A stretch of 64,000 bases of DNA from Nannochloropsis salina CCMP1776 (GCA_004565275.1 SDOX01000001.1:620001-684000), one strand, 5' to 3'; positions 43,873 to 54,831 are shown, counted from the first letter of the stretch. A program made the numbers and translations. The notes: generated by a model not told the origin, from the sequence alone.

Positions 43873-44864
43873 CCTAACGATGGGTAAGAAAACTACCATC
43901 AAATACGTTTCGCAATTCAACATGTGAACCCATACATACGTCTCTGGGGACACGGACGAGCATCGCACTGTTTTAGTGCTAGCAGAGATTTCCGCGACAT
44001 ACTTCCTCCCTCTCGATGCCCTTCATGTGTCGGATGGCCGTTCGCGTCGCATCTTTTCACAGCGTCCTACGCCAAAGATATGTTGTAACCACTGTTTCAT
44101 CGGAATGACGCATAGAATTTACATGTTTATTTTTTTTCATAAGAAAAGGGCTTGAAGATTTGCAGACGGTCGAGCGGAAAGAAGCTGGCTGGGCGTCTTA
44201 GTCGTTGTCGCTATTCGTACCCTGTCAACATGAAGCACAACGCCTCGTCGAGGCCCACTCGGCACTGAATTTTACCATTCTACCACCGTGCATTTGTTGG
44301 ACATAAGAGCACCGTAACGGGTTCAATGGCACGCTCATGCTGGCAGTGGGGAAGCGGGGAAGCATAGCTATGTGTTGCGGCTGCTGAAGGCAGGTGAGAT
44401 GCGTACCACCCACCTACGTTCCGACACCCGACGTTGTGGCAAAACAGGCTTGGATATTCATTCATGAGATAAAATTCATCGTTATTTAATATTTAAACAA
44501 GATGAGAATTGACATCATGCGAAAAAGGCACATTTTTTTTGAAAAAAGATGGGGGAACACGCGCCTATTTCTGGAAAAACTACCTAATTTCGAATAGACT
44601 TTTTTGGGGGGGCTTGCTTGATCATTGTAATTTCTTTCCACACTTTGTCGCCTCGTGATATGAACATCTTAACTATGAGTATCTGAACGATGCATCACAG
44701 TTTTTGTCTGCGTGACTAGGCATTGACGATACGAATATTCATTCATTCTATGCCCATGCATACAACATTAACTACATCCAAAGCCATCACCAAAGGTCTA
44801 CTCCTTAGTCACCCCACCAAGACGAAACCGTAAATGATCTCATGGAAGTTGTTGGCAAAGTCTG
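43873..44864. other. Intergenic between the methyltransferase and the eight-exon SDR
   Basis: About 990 bp. Short ORFs lack any motif. No repeat or RNA gene is recognised. It is AT-rich between 44460 and 44800. Confidence 0.5.
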
Positions 44865-46022
44865 TTAGACAAAAACTTCTGTGAAATAAGCCAATGGGAA
44901 AAAGAAGAGGGTCAGACGCCGTGCCAACCACTCTTGAAAAAGCAACGCCCAACCCTCGCACAGGACGATGCTTCCAACAAGGACTATTATCCCTGCCCAA
45001 ATGGGTAAGAAGAAGCCGCTTAAGAATCCTGCACCAAGATACAGCACAGCAATTACAAAACGAATGACGATCCGCATAAGCTGCAAGAAGGGATGGGGAG
45101 GTATACGACCATAGCTGGCATCGTTGTCGCCAGGGAAATTATAGCGAATCTGGGAGAAGCCGGCGTTGGTCCAAAAGGCAATAGGATCTGAGATAAAAAG
45201 ATTGTACTCAGCCCCTTCGTCACGCAAGAATCTCATCCTTTTTTTCATGGGTGTAGCGTATTTGATTGCGGCATTCACCACATCGCATACCAATGAAGAG
45301 CCCGGTGCCGAGATGGCGCGCACCCGTGCCAAGAGTGCCTTGGCTACAGGCAAGGGAAGATACGTCAGAATGCCTTCCATGATCCATACGGTGGGCAAAG
45401 TGGGATCAAACCCATTATTGAACAGCGCTGTCTCCCATTTGTCTGTGATAATATCAGCAGATATGCAGACACGTCGAGCGCAGGTGAGGTCGGGCGGTCT
45501 TATTTGAGAGAGTCGGCTTTCTTTGAGAGCCATCACCTCTTCCCGATCCACTTCAAAAAAGAGGGTGTTGCTGGGAAAGTCGAGTCGGAATGCCCTGCCG
45601 TCGAACCCACAGGCCATGTCTACAACCTGCAATTGCCGGGGGGGGTTTCCGCCCGAAGTACTTTGCGCGCAAAGGACCTGGGCTTCAAGCGACCGCCCTA
45701 TGTGGTCATCGATGAATCGAGTGCGCACAGGAAAAAAATTCGCCTCGCTGCGAGCATATGCAGCCTTGCTCATAAGCCAACTATCCTCAAGCGTCTCTTG
45801 CATACGTTGGAAAGCCCACCGCGCATCATCTTCTCCCATTATTGCTTTTGCCACAGGGTCATAGAAAAGAGGGGTTTTCTGTTCGACCTCCCGCATGCGA
45901 TAGTATCCCACCCATAATGCCGTCAAACTAAGGCCCAGCTCAAGTGTGGGAGCGGCATTTTGGGCAGATACAGCTTCTCCTTTCTCTGGGTCCACGGCAT
46001 CGAGATGTCGCTCCTTGTCCAT
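44865..46022 (-). CDS. Class I SAM-dependent methyltransferase (LCM/TIGR00027-like) with C-terminal membrane segments
   Basis: An intronless 385-residue protein with ATG at 46022. The SAM-binding motif reads VVDMACGFDGRAFRLD (about 148-163), followed by the acidic FEVDRE. A later block, WIMEGILTYL, precedes DVVN. This pattern is that of the leucine-carboxyl-methyltransferase-like family known from bacteria as UPF0677/TIGR00027, whose members often sit near polyketide genes and O-methylate small acids or alcohols. Bacterial members are soluble and about 300 residues. Here the last 75 residues add two hydrophobic spans (IVIRFVIAVLYLGAGF and AGIIVLVGSIVL), so the enzyme is probably membrane bound. 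It is on the same strand as, and upstream of, the two tandem SDR genes. The substrate is unknown; methylation of a lipid product is a guess. The lack of introns and the bacterial family hint at old gene transfer. Confidence 0.82.
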   Translation of the reverse strand: MDKERHLDAVDPEKGEAVSAQNAAPTLELGLSLTALWVGYYRMREVEQKTPLFYDPVAKAIMGEDDARWAFQRMQETLEDSWLMSKAAYARSEANFFPVRTRFIDDHIGRSLEAQVLCAQSTSGGNPPRQLQVVDMACGFDGRAFRLDFPSNTLFFEVDREEVMALKESRLSQIRPPDLTCARRVCISADIITDKWETALFNNGFDPTLPTVWIMEGILTYLPLPVAKALLARVRAISAPGSSLVCDVVNAAIKYATPMKKRMRFLRDEGAEYNLFISDPIAFWTNAGFSQIRYNFPGDNDASYGRIPPHPFLQLMRIVIRFVIAVLYLGAGFLSGFFLPIWAGIIVLVGSIVLCEGWALLFQEWLARRLTLFFFPLAYFTEVFV

Positions 46023-48088
46023 TATACTTGGTTCCTGGATATCTGTTTGCGCACGGTGTGAAGAATGGATGTGCGGGTTATTTTATTCACGTCATGCAGT
46101 TAGTTGTACGCGCTGACAACATTACTGGAGCAAAGAGCGGCTGTGCCGCTACTGTTACAGAGTCGTCTGGCCCTCGAGGGACGGCACTTTTGAGTTCCCT
46201 TGCGGCCACTTATGGAAAAATATCAAATGCAGAAGTTCTACAGTGTGTGCTCACTAAGATAGCGCTAGACGTATTTTAAAAATACACCATCGGCTACACG
46301 GTAATTGGTGTAAAAGCGGTCGGGTCGCCCCTCAGAGCTCGGCTAGCGGTGAGCTCTACGAGGGTGAGGGAACGACCTCGGGGAAGTAATGTGACATTCC
46401 CGGGTGAGCTCACGTCATGAGCTCAGAGACACAAAGACAAGAACTGTACAGAATGTCTCTCGGTTCATGATTCCTTCGTGCGTGCACGTGTTTCACAAAC
46501 AGATCCGGGTCACACAGACCCGTTGGTAGGAGTCCCACCCTCTCCTGCCAATCCGTCCCATAGATATGGTAATAACCATATGGATCGACGGTACCCACAG
46601 GGACCAAGCGTTTTCATTGTTACTTTTTGGGAAGCATTTTCAAAAATACACCATCGGCTACACGGTGTTTTGGTACGCAAGGCACACTCATATTGGATTG
46701 CAGGCGGCAAAGTCCGAGCGAGGGTCGAAGACTTCTTCGGTCAACTCACCCACGGGTCAGGGCAGATCTTGAGTCTGCATCATGGCCGCTGGTCCCTGTG
46801 GTAGTACGCAATTTAGGAGATGAAATTATTATCCGTTTGGAATTTGTTGAAATTTCTTCGCATGTGGTATAATGCTCGTTGTCGCGGGGGCTCTTGGCCG
46901 CCTAGATCTGATTCAGTGGCGCACGGGCGGGGCACCCACCACTCCGAGGTCCCAGAGAGACTCCCCACCCGATCTTTTTGGATGTCAAAAAAGGGAGTTG
47001 GGGGGCTCTTTCAAGCGTTTTTTAGGCGGGTGTTGATGTGTAGGAATGGATGATAAGGCCGCTTTGCGATTGCGAATGACTGGAGGGACATTTTTTTCGT
47101 TGAGGAAGTGGTGTACGTGGAGTCCGAAGGACCGGGCTGGGAGCTCATAAGCGACGAGAAAGGCAAGAAAAGCAAAATCGAACTGAAACGAAACGGAGGA
47201 TAAAAAGCAATCAAACTGCGTTATATGATTCTTCTCACCCATAAGTTCACCGTGTTTCTTCCCTGGCTTTTTGTGTCTGTCGCGCGAAGGACAGAGATCT
47301 CAGGCGGAGGTTATGCTCAGCTTCTGAGACAAAATTTTTTAGTCTTCGACCTTTAAACACGAAGCCAGAAGGTCTCTTTGATAAAAATCATCATCTTTAT
47401 TAACAAATTTGTAACGATGTTTGAAATATTTTTATAATGCGTCATGCCCTCTTCCTGTTTCTTATGCCCTTTTTACTTTCTTTCGAGCAATCCAAGACGA
47501 ATTTCAAAAAGTTTAAAGAAACAGTATGCGCTGTGGGATCGTCTAGAGATGCAGAAGATATGAACGTATGAAACCTGCTTCCACAGGTGCTGTGAATTGA
47601 GAACCTTAGCTCTTGGCTACGCTGAAGATGATATAGCCTTGAAAATCGACCCGAACAACTTTTTGGGAAAGTTTCATCCACACTCCACACGTTCAGAATA
47701 TTTCAAAACGATCAAATATCACACAATGTTCTCCTCGGATCTGTCTGCATGCCTTCATCTACCGGCGTCGAACAGATCGGATCTCCCTCTTGCTGGACGA
47801 CAAACATCACTCGCTCAATCGTCATGGAGCGAAAGGAAAGTCAAGGCTGCTTAAGCACCAGTGTTAACAATTGCCAAAAGATAACGACCACGGGATGGTG
47901 ACAATAATAGTGGTACTCGATATTTAACCTTCGTTCTACCATACTTTGCACTCTTCAAACCCATAGTGCCGGCGATCAGGCTCTGGGCGTCAGGGTTCGA
48001 CGGGCGCCCGTGAAAGAAACGAGTTTCGTGCCGTTCATCATCAGCCGAGCCCGGCCCCAGCGCAGCCACCACCCCTCCACCGGACGCA
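46023..48088. other. Long intergenic region with a short direct repeat
   Basis: About 2 kb between the methyltransferase and RAD21. It has a direct repeat (46279-46302 and 46643-46667). No gene is supported; minus-strand ORFs around 46985-47242 have a weakly protein-like composition but no motif. Confidence 0.45.
46275..46670. repeat. Pair of short direct repeats, about 364 bp apart
   Basis: AAAATACACCATCGGCTACA followed by CGGT occurs at about 46279-46302 and again at about 46643-46667. The flanks differ. The two copies are too short to be long terminal repeats of an element. Their origin is unclear. Confidence 0.6.
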
Positions 48089-50820
48089 ATGTTATACGCG
48101 CAGCTCATCTTAGGCAAAAAGGGCACCCTTGGTAAGGTTTGGCTGGCCGTACAGTCGGAAAAGAAGCTAAACCGCCAATTGATATTTCAAACCGACCTGA
48201 CGAAAAGCGCAGGTAGGAGGCATGTGTTTTACGATGTGCTCTCTTGCACATTTTCATCCGCTCACTTTCTTTTTCATCGATTGAAGTGGGATAATCACTG
48301 GGAAATATTCCAGCTTGCACTTCAGAATAGCAGTAGTTGCCAAGCAAAAATGTCTTCAAGTATCAAGCCCGTGGTACTCCCGTTGTCCTTGATTGTCTTT
48401 ATTAGCACGATCCTCTCAGATTCTCGATTATACCCCCCAACGCAGACAAAATTGCTAATCCGAAAGGAGAAGTGTTGCCCCTCCGTGTATCCGGCAGCCT
48501 GTTGCTGGGTGTCGTCCGTATTTACTCCCACAAAGTGCGTTATTTGAGCACGGATTGTGATGACGCGCTTGCCAAAATGAAAGTCGCTTTCCGCCCGGAT
48601 GCGCTCTCCCAGGACATTTTTCCGACCAGCGTCCAACCCCTTACTCCCCACGTATCCTGTGCATTGTCTTCCACGGCGGGGTCCGTGCCTGGGAATGGGT
48701 TCTGCATGAGGTTGCGAACGACAAGGAAGCTGCCGGGTACCCGGGGAGAGGGCGAGCTTTCTAACGAGGGTGGCGGGCGGAACCCAGGCGAAGAGGCGAA
48801 GGCCAGTTTGTTGGGGGAGGGGGTTACTTTTCCCCAGCGATGGAAGCTAGAAGACGGGCTTCCGCCTCTGAGCCGGGAGTGGGCGGCGGCGGCGGCCTTG
48901 ACCCTGGCCCGGAGGCAGGATATATGCCTGCCCGAGACAGAGGAGGAAGGGGGTGGGAGGAAAGAGGGTGAAAGGGGAGGTTTAGGAGGGGTTGATGGAG
49001 AGGGAAAACTGGATGTCTACGGGGGCATTGGGGCCGGGGGGGGGGGGGGGATGGGAAGTAGGGAGGCCGACAAGGAAGAGAGACGGCCGCTGGCAGTAGG
49101 GGGTTGGCCGGTTAAGGAGGAAGGGAAGGAGGTGGAGGAGTGGGAAGTTTTTGACCCTTGCAAAGTGGGGGTGCAGGAAGGCTTCATGTTATCAGGCCTG
49201 GTCCAGGCGGAGGGGATGGTGCTGGGAAGGTACGGGGAGGAGGGGGGCGGGGAGATGTCGTTTGGGGGGGAGGACGAGGCCTCATGGAGGGGGGAAAGTG
49301 CGGTGAGGATGGATGTGGTTGGACGAAACACGGAAGAAGAGGAGGAGGGGGAGGGCGGCTGCGCGATGGAGTTGTCGAGGGAGGGGACGACGGAGGGAGG
49401 GGAGGCCGGGAGCGGAAGGGAAGAGGCGACGAGGACCCTGCCTTCCTTGCAGGTGAAGGGCACTCCCGAGCACAAGCTGGTGTCGGGCCTGACTGGGGCA
49501 GAGGACGATGGAAGGGAGGGAGAGGCGATGGGCGAGGGGGAGACAGACTACGACCTGGCCGCAGCCCGTCCCCTCCGGTTCGGCGGCCGCGCCTCCCTGT
49601 CCTGGCGTTGGGGTCGCCGAGGGAGCAGTATGGGGATTGCCGAGGGCGGGACGGAAGGGAAGGAGGGGAGGCGAAAGCGGCGCTTGCCGATGGAGACGTC
49701 TCTGGTGCTCTCTGGGGCGGAGATGAAGGCACAGATGGCCGACACGCGGGACATCATGCTGGAGCGCGTGCGACCCCGGGATCGACAGCGGGGCGTGGGG
49801 AGGGAGGGCGGGAAGAAGGGGGAGAGGGAGGTGGGGCTGCGGATGCAGGCGCATGCATTGACAGGGCAGTTGGCGGAGGGGTTGGAGGGCGCGATCCGGA
49901 AGATGATGAGGCCCGCGCCTGGGTTCCTCCTGCCGATCGCTACACGGGAGGGATGGAGAGAGGCAGCGAGGGAAGGAGGGAGGGAAGAAGGGGCCGGGAG
50001 TGGGCGAATGCAGAAGCGGCGAAGGGAGGAGAGGGAGGGGTGCGAATGCGAAGGGAGGAGGGAGGAAGGGGGGGGAGGGGGGGCAGGCGACATGGAAGAT
50101 GGCTTCAGGCTAGGTGAGAAGAGGGAGGCAGGGACGGGCTTCCGTCAGGTTGGACATGACAGGAAGGGCGGCCTACCGAATGATGGCCCTGTGCTTGGCG
50201 TCAGGACGCTTTATGCATGGCACGGGATGCTAAGAGGGCTCTTTTTCCCCACTTATCGCACCATATCGACAGATGACGAGGATAACGGCTACTCCGATCT
50301 GGAAATGCACTTCGAAGGTCATGCTTTCCAAGATCCCACCCCTGCGGAGGAGGGAATGGAATACGGGCACGGAGAAGGAAACGAACTGGAGGCAGAGGAG
50401 GGGGGGGGGGAAGAGGAGGAGGAGGAGAAGGAAGAAGGAGAGTTCACCGGGACCAACGCATGGGGCTCTCCACTAGGAGAGGAGGACGACGTGGCTGAGG
50501 CGAAACCATCCACGCGATGGCATCCCAATACCGTGCGTATGTGTAGATTGCTGCGTTCTCGCTTAGCTGCGGCGGCGAGGCTGCAGGAAGAGGTAGGAGG
50601 AAATGGAGCAGGTCCTTTCTCACCTCAAGTAACCTTCGGGGAGCTCACTCGCAATGCGCGACGAACCAAAGCTGCGAACATGTTTTGGGAGATCTTGCAA
50701 CTGAAAACATGGGACTTTATTGACTGCGGTCAAGAGGAGGCATACGGTGAAATCATCATCGAGCCTGCAGCTCGTCTTCACGAAGCAATTCCCGGCGAGG
50801 GCCCCAAAAGAGAGGCATAG
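48089..50820 (+). CDS. RAD21: Cohesin kleisin subunit RAD21/SCC1
   Basis: Two exons, 48089-48212 and 48446-50820, joined by a GTAGG...CGCAG intron of 233 bp, give 832 residues. The N-terminus MLYAQLILGKKGTLGKVWLA, then LRVSGSLLLGVVRIYSHKV, DCDDALAKMKVAFRPD, is the kleisin N-terminal domain that contacts the SMC3 neck. The C-terminal winged helix, with FGELTRNARRTKAANMFWEI, LKTWDFIDC and AYGEIIIEP, binds the SMC1 head. RAD21 closes the cohesin ring that holds sister chromatids and shapes loops, and separase cleaves it at anaphase. FRPD after the first domain and the overall look favour RAD21 over meiotic REC8. The middle, about residues 130-700, is low complexity, mostly Gly, Glu and Arg. It is encoded by a strongly purine-rich sense strand that includes G15 at 49036-49050. 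A search limited to long ORFs would miss the first exon. Confidence 0.92.
49036..49050 (+). repeat. G15 homopolymer in the RAD21 coding region
   Basis: Fifteen G within a purine-rich tract encoding poly-Gly. A length error here would shift the frame, so the exact length matters. Confidence 0.75.
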
Positions 50821-52270
50821 GTCGAGCAAACAAAATGGACATAGAGAGAGGAGGGGCAAGTGTACGGCTTGATCCACTTCGTAAATTGGTTGTGATTACG
50901 ATGTCTTCATTTAATGATCTGTGTATTTCTAAATCATGACCTACTGTATTTCTAAACGCCTTGTCAGTCTTGACGCACCATGCAATTGCTTTTGATGCCG
51001 GTACCGATAACCTACTACCTACACACGACTCTGCTTAAATGCGACCCTGCTTTGAAAACCACGAGAAGCGGCGACACTAAAAGCGGGGACGTCTCCTATG
51101 CCCACGCCATTCATGCCTGGTTCATGGGCCAGGGTGCTGTCAGCCATGTGAAGTTGGGTACGATCTTGATCCGACGTTCGCTCCACGCTTGCAGTCAGAG
51201 GGGGAAATAGCTTGGCTCGCATTTCGGTCCCATACGCATGAATCCAGCCCCATGCCGTGCGTCTGGTTTTTAATTTCGATGGTGAATTTCACTCGTGGTG
51301 GTTTGAAAGCGTTTGCGCCATCTGGGAGCGTGCTTGCTGTGGCTATTTGTAACCAGTGGATGAGGGTATCCCAGACAGTTAAACGCCCGCCCCGCCCGCT
51401 CCCTGCTGACATTTTGTTCTCTTTCTGACACCCTATCACCTTTTGATGCTCGGGTAATAATCCATGCATAGGTCACGCGGGCTTCTGCACCATTTGCCTG
51501 TCTACCACAATCAGGAGAAGGATTTAAAACAACCAAACTTCGGAAGGTAAGTGTAAGCGTGCGTGGTAACCCAGACGGTCCACGCCAGCAGGGCAGAAGT
51601 CTGTGATCTGTTTGAGTCGCATTTCTGGGTCTTGGCGTGCTGAACACCTTTATATTCCACGCTGATGTCAAACTCAGTGTTTGATGTATTCACTGCAGGG
51701 CACACGAGCCCCCTTTCGCGTTCTGTGTCAGTGGTCAAAAGCGAGGTGACCTTGCGCTTGAAGAAGGACTCAGGTCCTCACTGTGTGACATACAGGCGCG
51801 CACGAAAACGCTTTGGCGCGTACACGATCAAATGATGTGCTACTTTCCAAAAGTGTTGCTTGATTTCCAATGACTACGGTGACGAAGTGTTCGTGCAGTC
51901 TTAGTCAATGTACACCATTCAAGGTCCTCACAGAGCTCTGCCACGGGAAACAAGATGCCATTAGGCCGGGCAAAGGTGCTACATCCTTGAAAGCCGATTC
52001 ACAGTATCCTCCGCGCTCATTTCTACCTTCCACAGGGTCCGAAGAATGAATCGAGCAAAGGCGACCTGGTCATACAGCAAGAAGTGGGCTTATTCCGTAA
52101 TCTCAAAGTAGACAACTTCCGCAGCTCGGATCGCACCATTAATCCAGTTCTTGTCTGCAGTGTGATACAAGACGCTGGAAGATTTTTATTGTAACAGAGT
52201 TATCCAGAATAGGACTGAGTATAAATAACACCAGAAGCATCACAGCTGCCTGTGACATTCTTCGGAAACC
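50821..52270. other. Intergenic between RAD21 and L-aspartate oxidase
   Basis: About 1450 bp. Minus-strand ORFs at 51140-51738 have no recognised motif. No repeat or RNA gene is seen. Confidence 0.45.
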
Positions 52271-54166
52271 ATGAGTTTTTTGAGCCGCACTTTATCCCGT
52301 ACAGCGACGCGCCCGGCCACTCACACCATCCTGGGAGCCCCGGCACGGTCCCCCCGCGCCCACCGTCCCCTCGCCCTGCCCCTGAGCTGTTCGACTTCAA
52401 GAGCTGGCGGATGGGCTGGCTCCCGGGCCCTGCACTTCCAGGCCGCTCAAGCCCCGGACCCGGAGGTTGCCCGTGTTCTCCGGGAGCAGGAGACGGACGT
52501 GCTAATTCTCGGGTGCGGCGTCGCGGGGTGCTCCACCGCGCTCAAGGCCGCCGAAAAAGGGCTGCGTGTCGTCATGGTCACGTCGGCCACGGATCCGCTG
52601 GACTGCAACTCCTTCTGGGCCCAGGGGGGAATCATTTACAAGGCCTCGGACGACACCCCTGCGTTGCTCTCGGAGGATATCATGGTGGCGGGGGCGGGGG
52701 TGAATGATCGGAAGGCGGTATCCAAGCTTGCCGTGGACGGGCCAGGGTGCGTGGAGGACGTGCTTCTGCGCCTGGCGCCCGTGCCCTTCGACCGCCACCC
52801 CGACGGCTCCCTCGCCCTCTGCCTTGAGGCCTCTCACAACCGAGCACGGATCATCCATTGGCGGGATCACACGGGGAGGGCCATCACGGAAAGTTTGCAG
52901 CAGACGGTAGCGGCGCACCCAAACATCCTCCTGGTGTCAGGTGTGACTGCCGTCGACTTGGCGGTGGCGGAGGGCGCCGAGGAGCACGAGGACGAGCCTC
53001 CCCAAAAAGGACAGGAGCAGCAGCGTCTGAAACATCACCACAGTCGCCGCTGCCTCGGTGCCCACTTGATGCGCGTGGCCCCCGACGCGACCGAGCCCGT
53101 GCCTGTGCGGGCCGCAGCGACCGTCCTGGCGACAGGGGGCCTGGGCGACCTCTACGAGCACACCTCCAACCCGGCCTCGGCCCGCGGAGATGGTTTTGCC
53201 ATGGCCTTGCGCGCCGGTGCCGCCCTTCAAAACATGGAGTACGTCCAGTTCCACCCTACCACGCTTCATCTCCCGGGAGAACGCAGCTTTCTGGTTACGG
53301 AGGCCCTGCGAGGGGAAGGTGCCCGGCTCCTGAACATGCAGGGGGAGGCCTTCGCGCGTCGCTACCACCCGCAAGGCGAGCTGGCGCCCCGGGACGTGGT
53401 TTCTAGGATGATTGTGAGCGAGATGGCCAGGACAGGAGCAGAACACATGTTCTTAGACATCTCCCACCGAGACGCGGCCTGGCTACGGGGACGTTTTCCC
53501 GCCATCGACGCCCATTGCCGGGCCCGGGGGTTGGACATGACCAAGCAGGCCCTGCCTGTGGTTCCGGCGGCTCATTACTTCTGCGGTGGAGTCGTTACTG
53601 ACTTGGAGGGGCGAACGAGCCTTCCTGGCCTCTTCGCTGCGGGAGAAGTGGCATGCACGGGCCTTCATGGCGCGAACCGACTGGCCTCCACCTCATTGCT
53701 AGAGGGTTTGGTGTGGGGGGTGGCGATCGCCGAGCTCCTGGCGAAGAAGCGTGAAGACGGCCAGGACGCACTCTGGAGGAAAGTGGTGAATACCGCCCCT
53801 CTGGCTCCGATCCCTCATTCCCTGAGCGAGTCGAATCAAGCGTTGCCCGTGGCACCTCCTGCACAGGTGGAGGCTTACATGGCTGAGATTCGTCGCACCC
53901 TGTGGGAGGATGTGGGAGTTGTGCGTCGTCCCGAGGGTCTGGCGTATGCGAGTCGTCACTTGCGCCGGGTCGAAGCGGAGGTGCAAGCTTTCTATGCCTC
54001 GACGCGCTTGAGCAAGGACACAGTCTCACTGCGCAATGCGGCGGAGACAGCACGGCTGATTGCACGGGCTGCAGCTCGCAACACCGAGAGCATTGGGACG
54101 CACTACGTGGAGACCGATACGGAGGAAGAGGAACAGGAGCAGATGCTGCATAAAGCCGTGCTTTAG
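52271..54166 (+). CDS. nadB: L-aspartate oxidase (NadB), organelle targeted
   Basis: An intronless 631-residue flavoenzyme. It oxidises L-aspartate to iminoaspartate, the first step of de novo NAD synthesis from aspartate. The FAD-binding motif LGCGVAGCSTALKAAE lies at about residue 79. It is followed by SFWAQGG, HNRARIIHW, ATGGLGDLYEHTSNP, GDGFAMALRAGA, EYVQFHPTTL, the GEGARLLN block, AAHYFCGGVVTD and GEVACTGLHGANRLASTSLLEGLVWG. These distinguish NadB from succinate dehydrogenase flavoprotein. The first 65 residues are rich in Arg, Ser, Thr and Ala and lack acidic residues, as in a mitochondrial presequence. The bipartite signal expected for a complex plastid is not obvious. An insert rich in Glu, Gln and His at about 235-265 is unusual. 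Length is otherwise normal once the leader is removed. Confidence 0.94.
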   Translation: MSFLSRTLSRTATRPATHTILGAPARSPRAHRPLALPLSCSTSRAGGWAGSRALHFQAAQAPDPEVARVLREQETDVLILGCGVAGCSTALKAAEKGLRVVMVTSATDPLDCNSFWAQGGIIYKASDDTPALLSEDIMVAGAGVNDRKAVSKLAVDGPGCVEDVLLRLAPVPFDRHPDGSLALCLEASHNRARIIHWRDHTGRAITESLQQTVAAHPNILLVSGVTAVDLAVAEGAEEHEDEPPQKGQEQQRLKHHHSRRCLGAHLMRVAPDATEPVPVRAAATVLATGGLGDLYEHTSNPASARGDGFAMALRAGAALQNMEYVQFHPTTLHLPGERSFLVTEALRGEGARLLNMQGEAFARRYHPQGELAPRDVVSRMIVSEMARTGAEHMFLDISHRDAAWLRGRFPAIDAHCRARGLDMTKQALPVVPAAHYFCGGVVTDLEGRTSLPGLFAAGEVACTGLHGANRLASTSLLEGLVWGVAIAELLAKKREDGQDALWRKVVNTAPLAPIPHSLSESNQALPVAPPAQVEAYMAEIRRTLWEDVGVVRRPEGLAYASRHLRRVEAEVQAFYASTRLSKDTVSLRNAAETARLIARAAARNTESIGTHYVETDTEEEEQEQMLHKAVL

Positions 54167-54391
54167 GAGTATATCCAATATTTCGCTTTACATAGGGAAT
54201 TTGAGGGAAATGACAATCAGAATGATGAACGCAGTAGAATTCAGACATCGATACGGTAATGATCAACATACCATTTGTCCAGATGTTCCCGACGCCTGGG
54301 AAGGTTTGCTTGAGATGCCATGTCGTGTCGCATACATTGAATTGGGCACGTAAGGAAAGAAAATCACGGGAATAAGTTCTTACTTATCTTT

Positions 54392-54610
54392 TCACAGTCT
54401 GTACGCTGGTTGTTGTGTCTCTTCTTTGCCTGCTTTTCCTCTGTCGAGGCCCCTCTCGAGCCGATCTGCGACCAGCCATCCTGCTCGCCCACGGCCGAAG
54501 CCAACCGCCTGCTTGTTCTTCCAGAAGGAGGGGGGAAGGTCTGACGCGGCAACTCCCGGCACGGCCTCTGCTCCGTTCGCCGTGAAGACAGGGTGGTCGT
54601 AGGTTTCCAT
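54392..54610 (-). CDS. Possible small protein, 72 residues, unknown
   Basis: I do not recognise this product. The ORF starts at ATG 54610 (METYDHPVFTANG) and ends 226 bp from the L-aspartate oxidase stop. Its first 60 codons mostly end in G or C, as real genes here do, and the sequence SFWKNKQAVGFGRG looks protein-like. It is head to head with mitochondrial Hsp70, 221 bp apart, which would fit a shared promoter. There is no membrane span or known motif. It could be the first exon of a longer gene or a chance ORF. Confidence 0.38.
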   Translation of the reverse strand: METYDHPVFTANGAEAVPGVAASDLPPSFWKNKQAVGFGRGRAGWLVADRLERGLDRGKAGKEETQQPAYRL

Positions 54611-54831
54611 GTTGTCAGGGATGATGTCCGATGGCGTGGGATGCTGCTATATCGCAGTGTGGTCCAACTTGTCCTTAGGAATCAAGAGTACCTGAAGATA
54701 CTAACCTGGCATTGCGCAGCGCAACCGCACACTCACCTACACGCGACGAAGAGTTTGGTGGCGTGGATAAGTATAAGGAGCATATTAATCCTTAATTTTG
54801 TATTTACAGGTGGCATAGTAACAGAAGTGGG

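Noticed and set aside
46275-46670. Long terminal repeats of a retroelement
   Set aside because: The two copies match over only about 24 bp and no element genes lie between or around them.
49158-50117. Gly/Arg-rich ORF of 319 codons
   Set aside because: It is a frame-shifted shadow of the purine-rich middle of RAD21.
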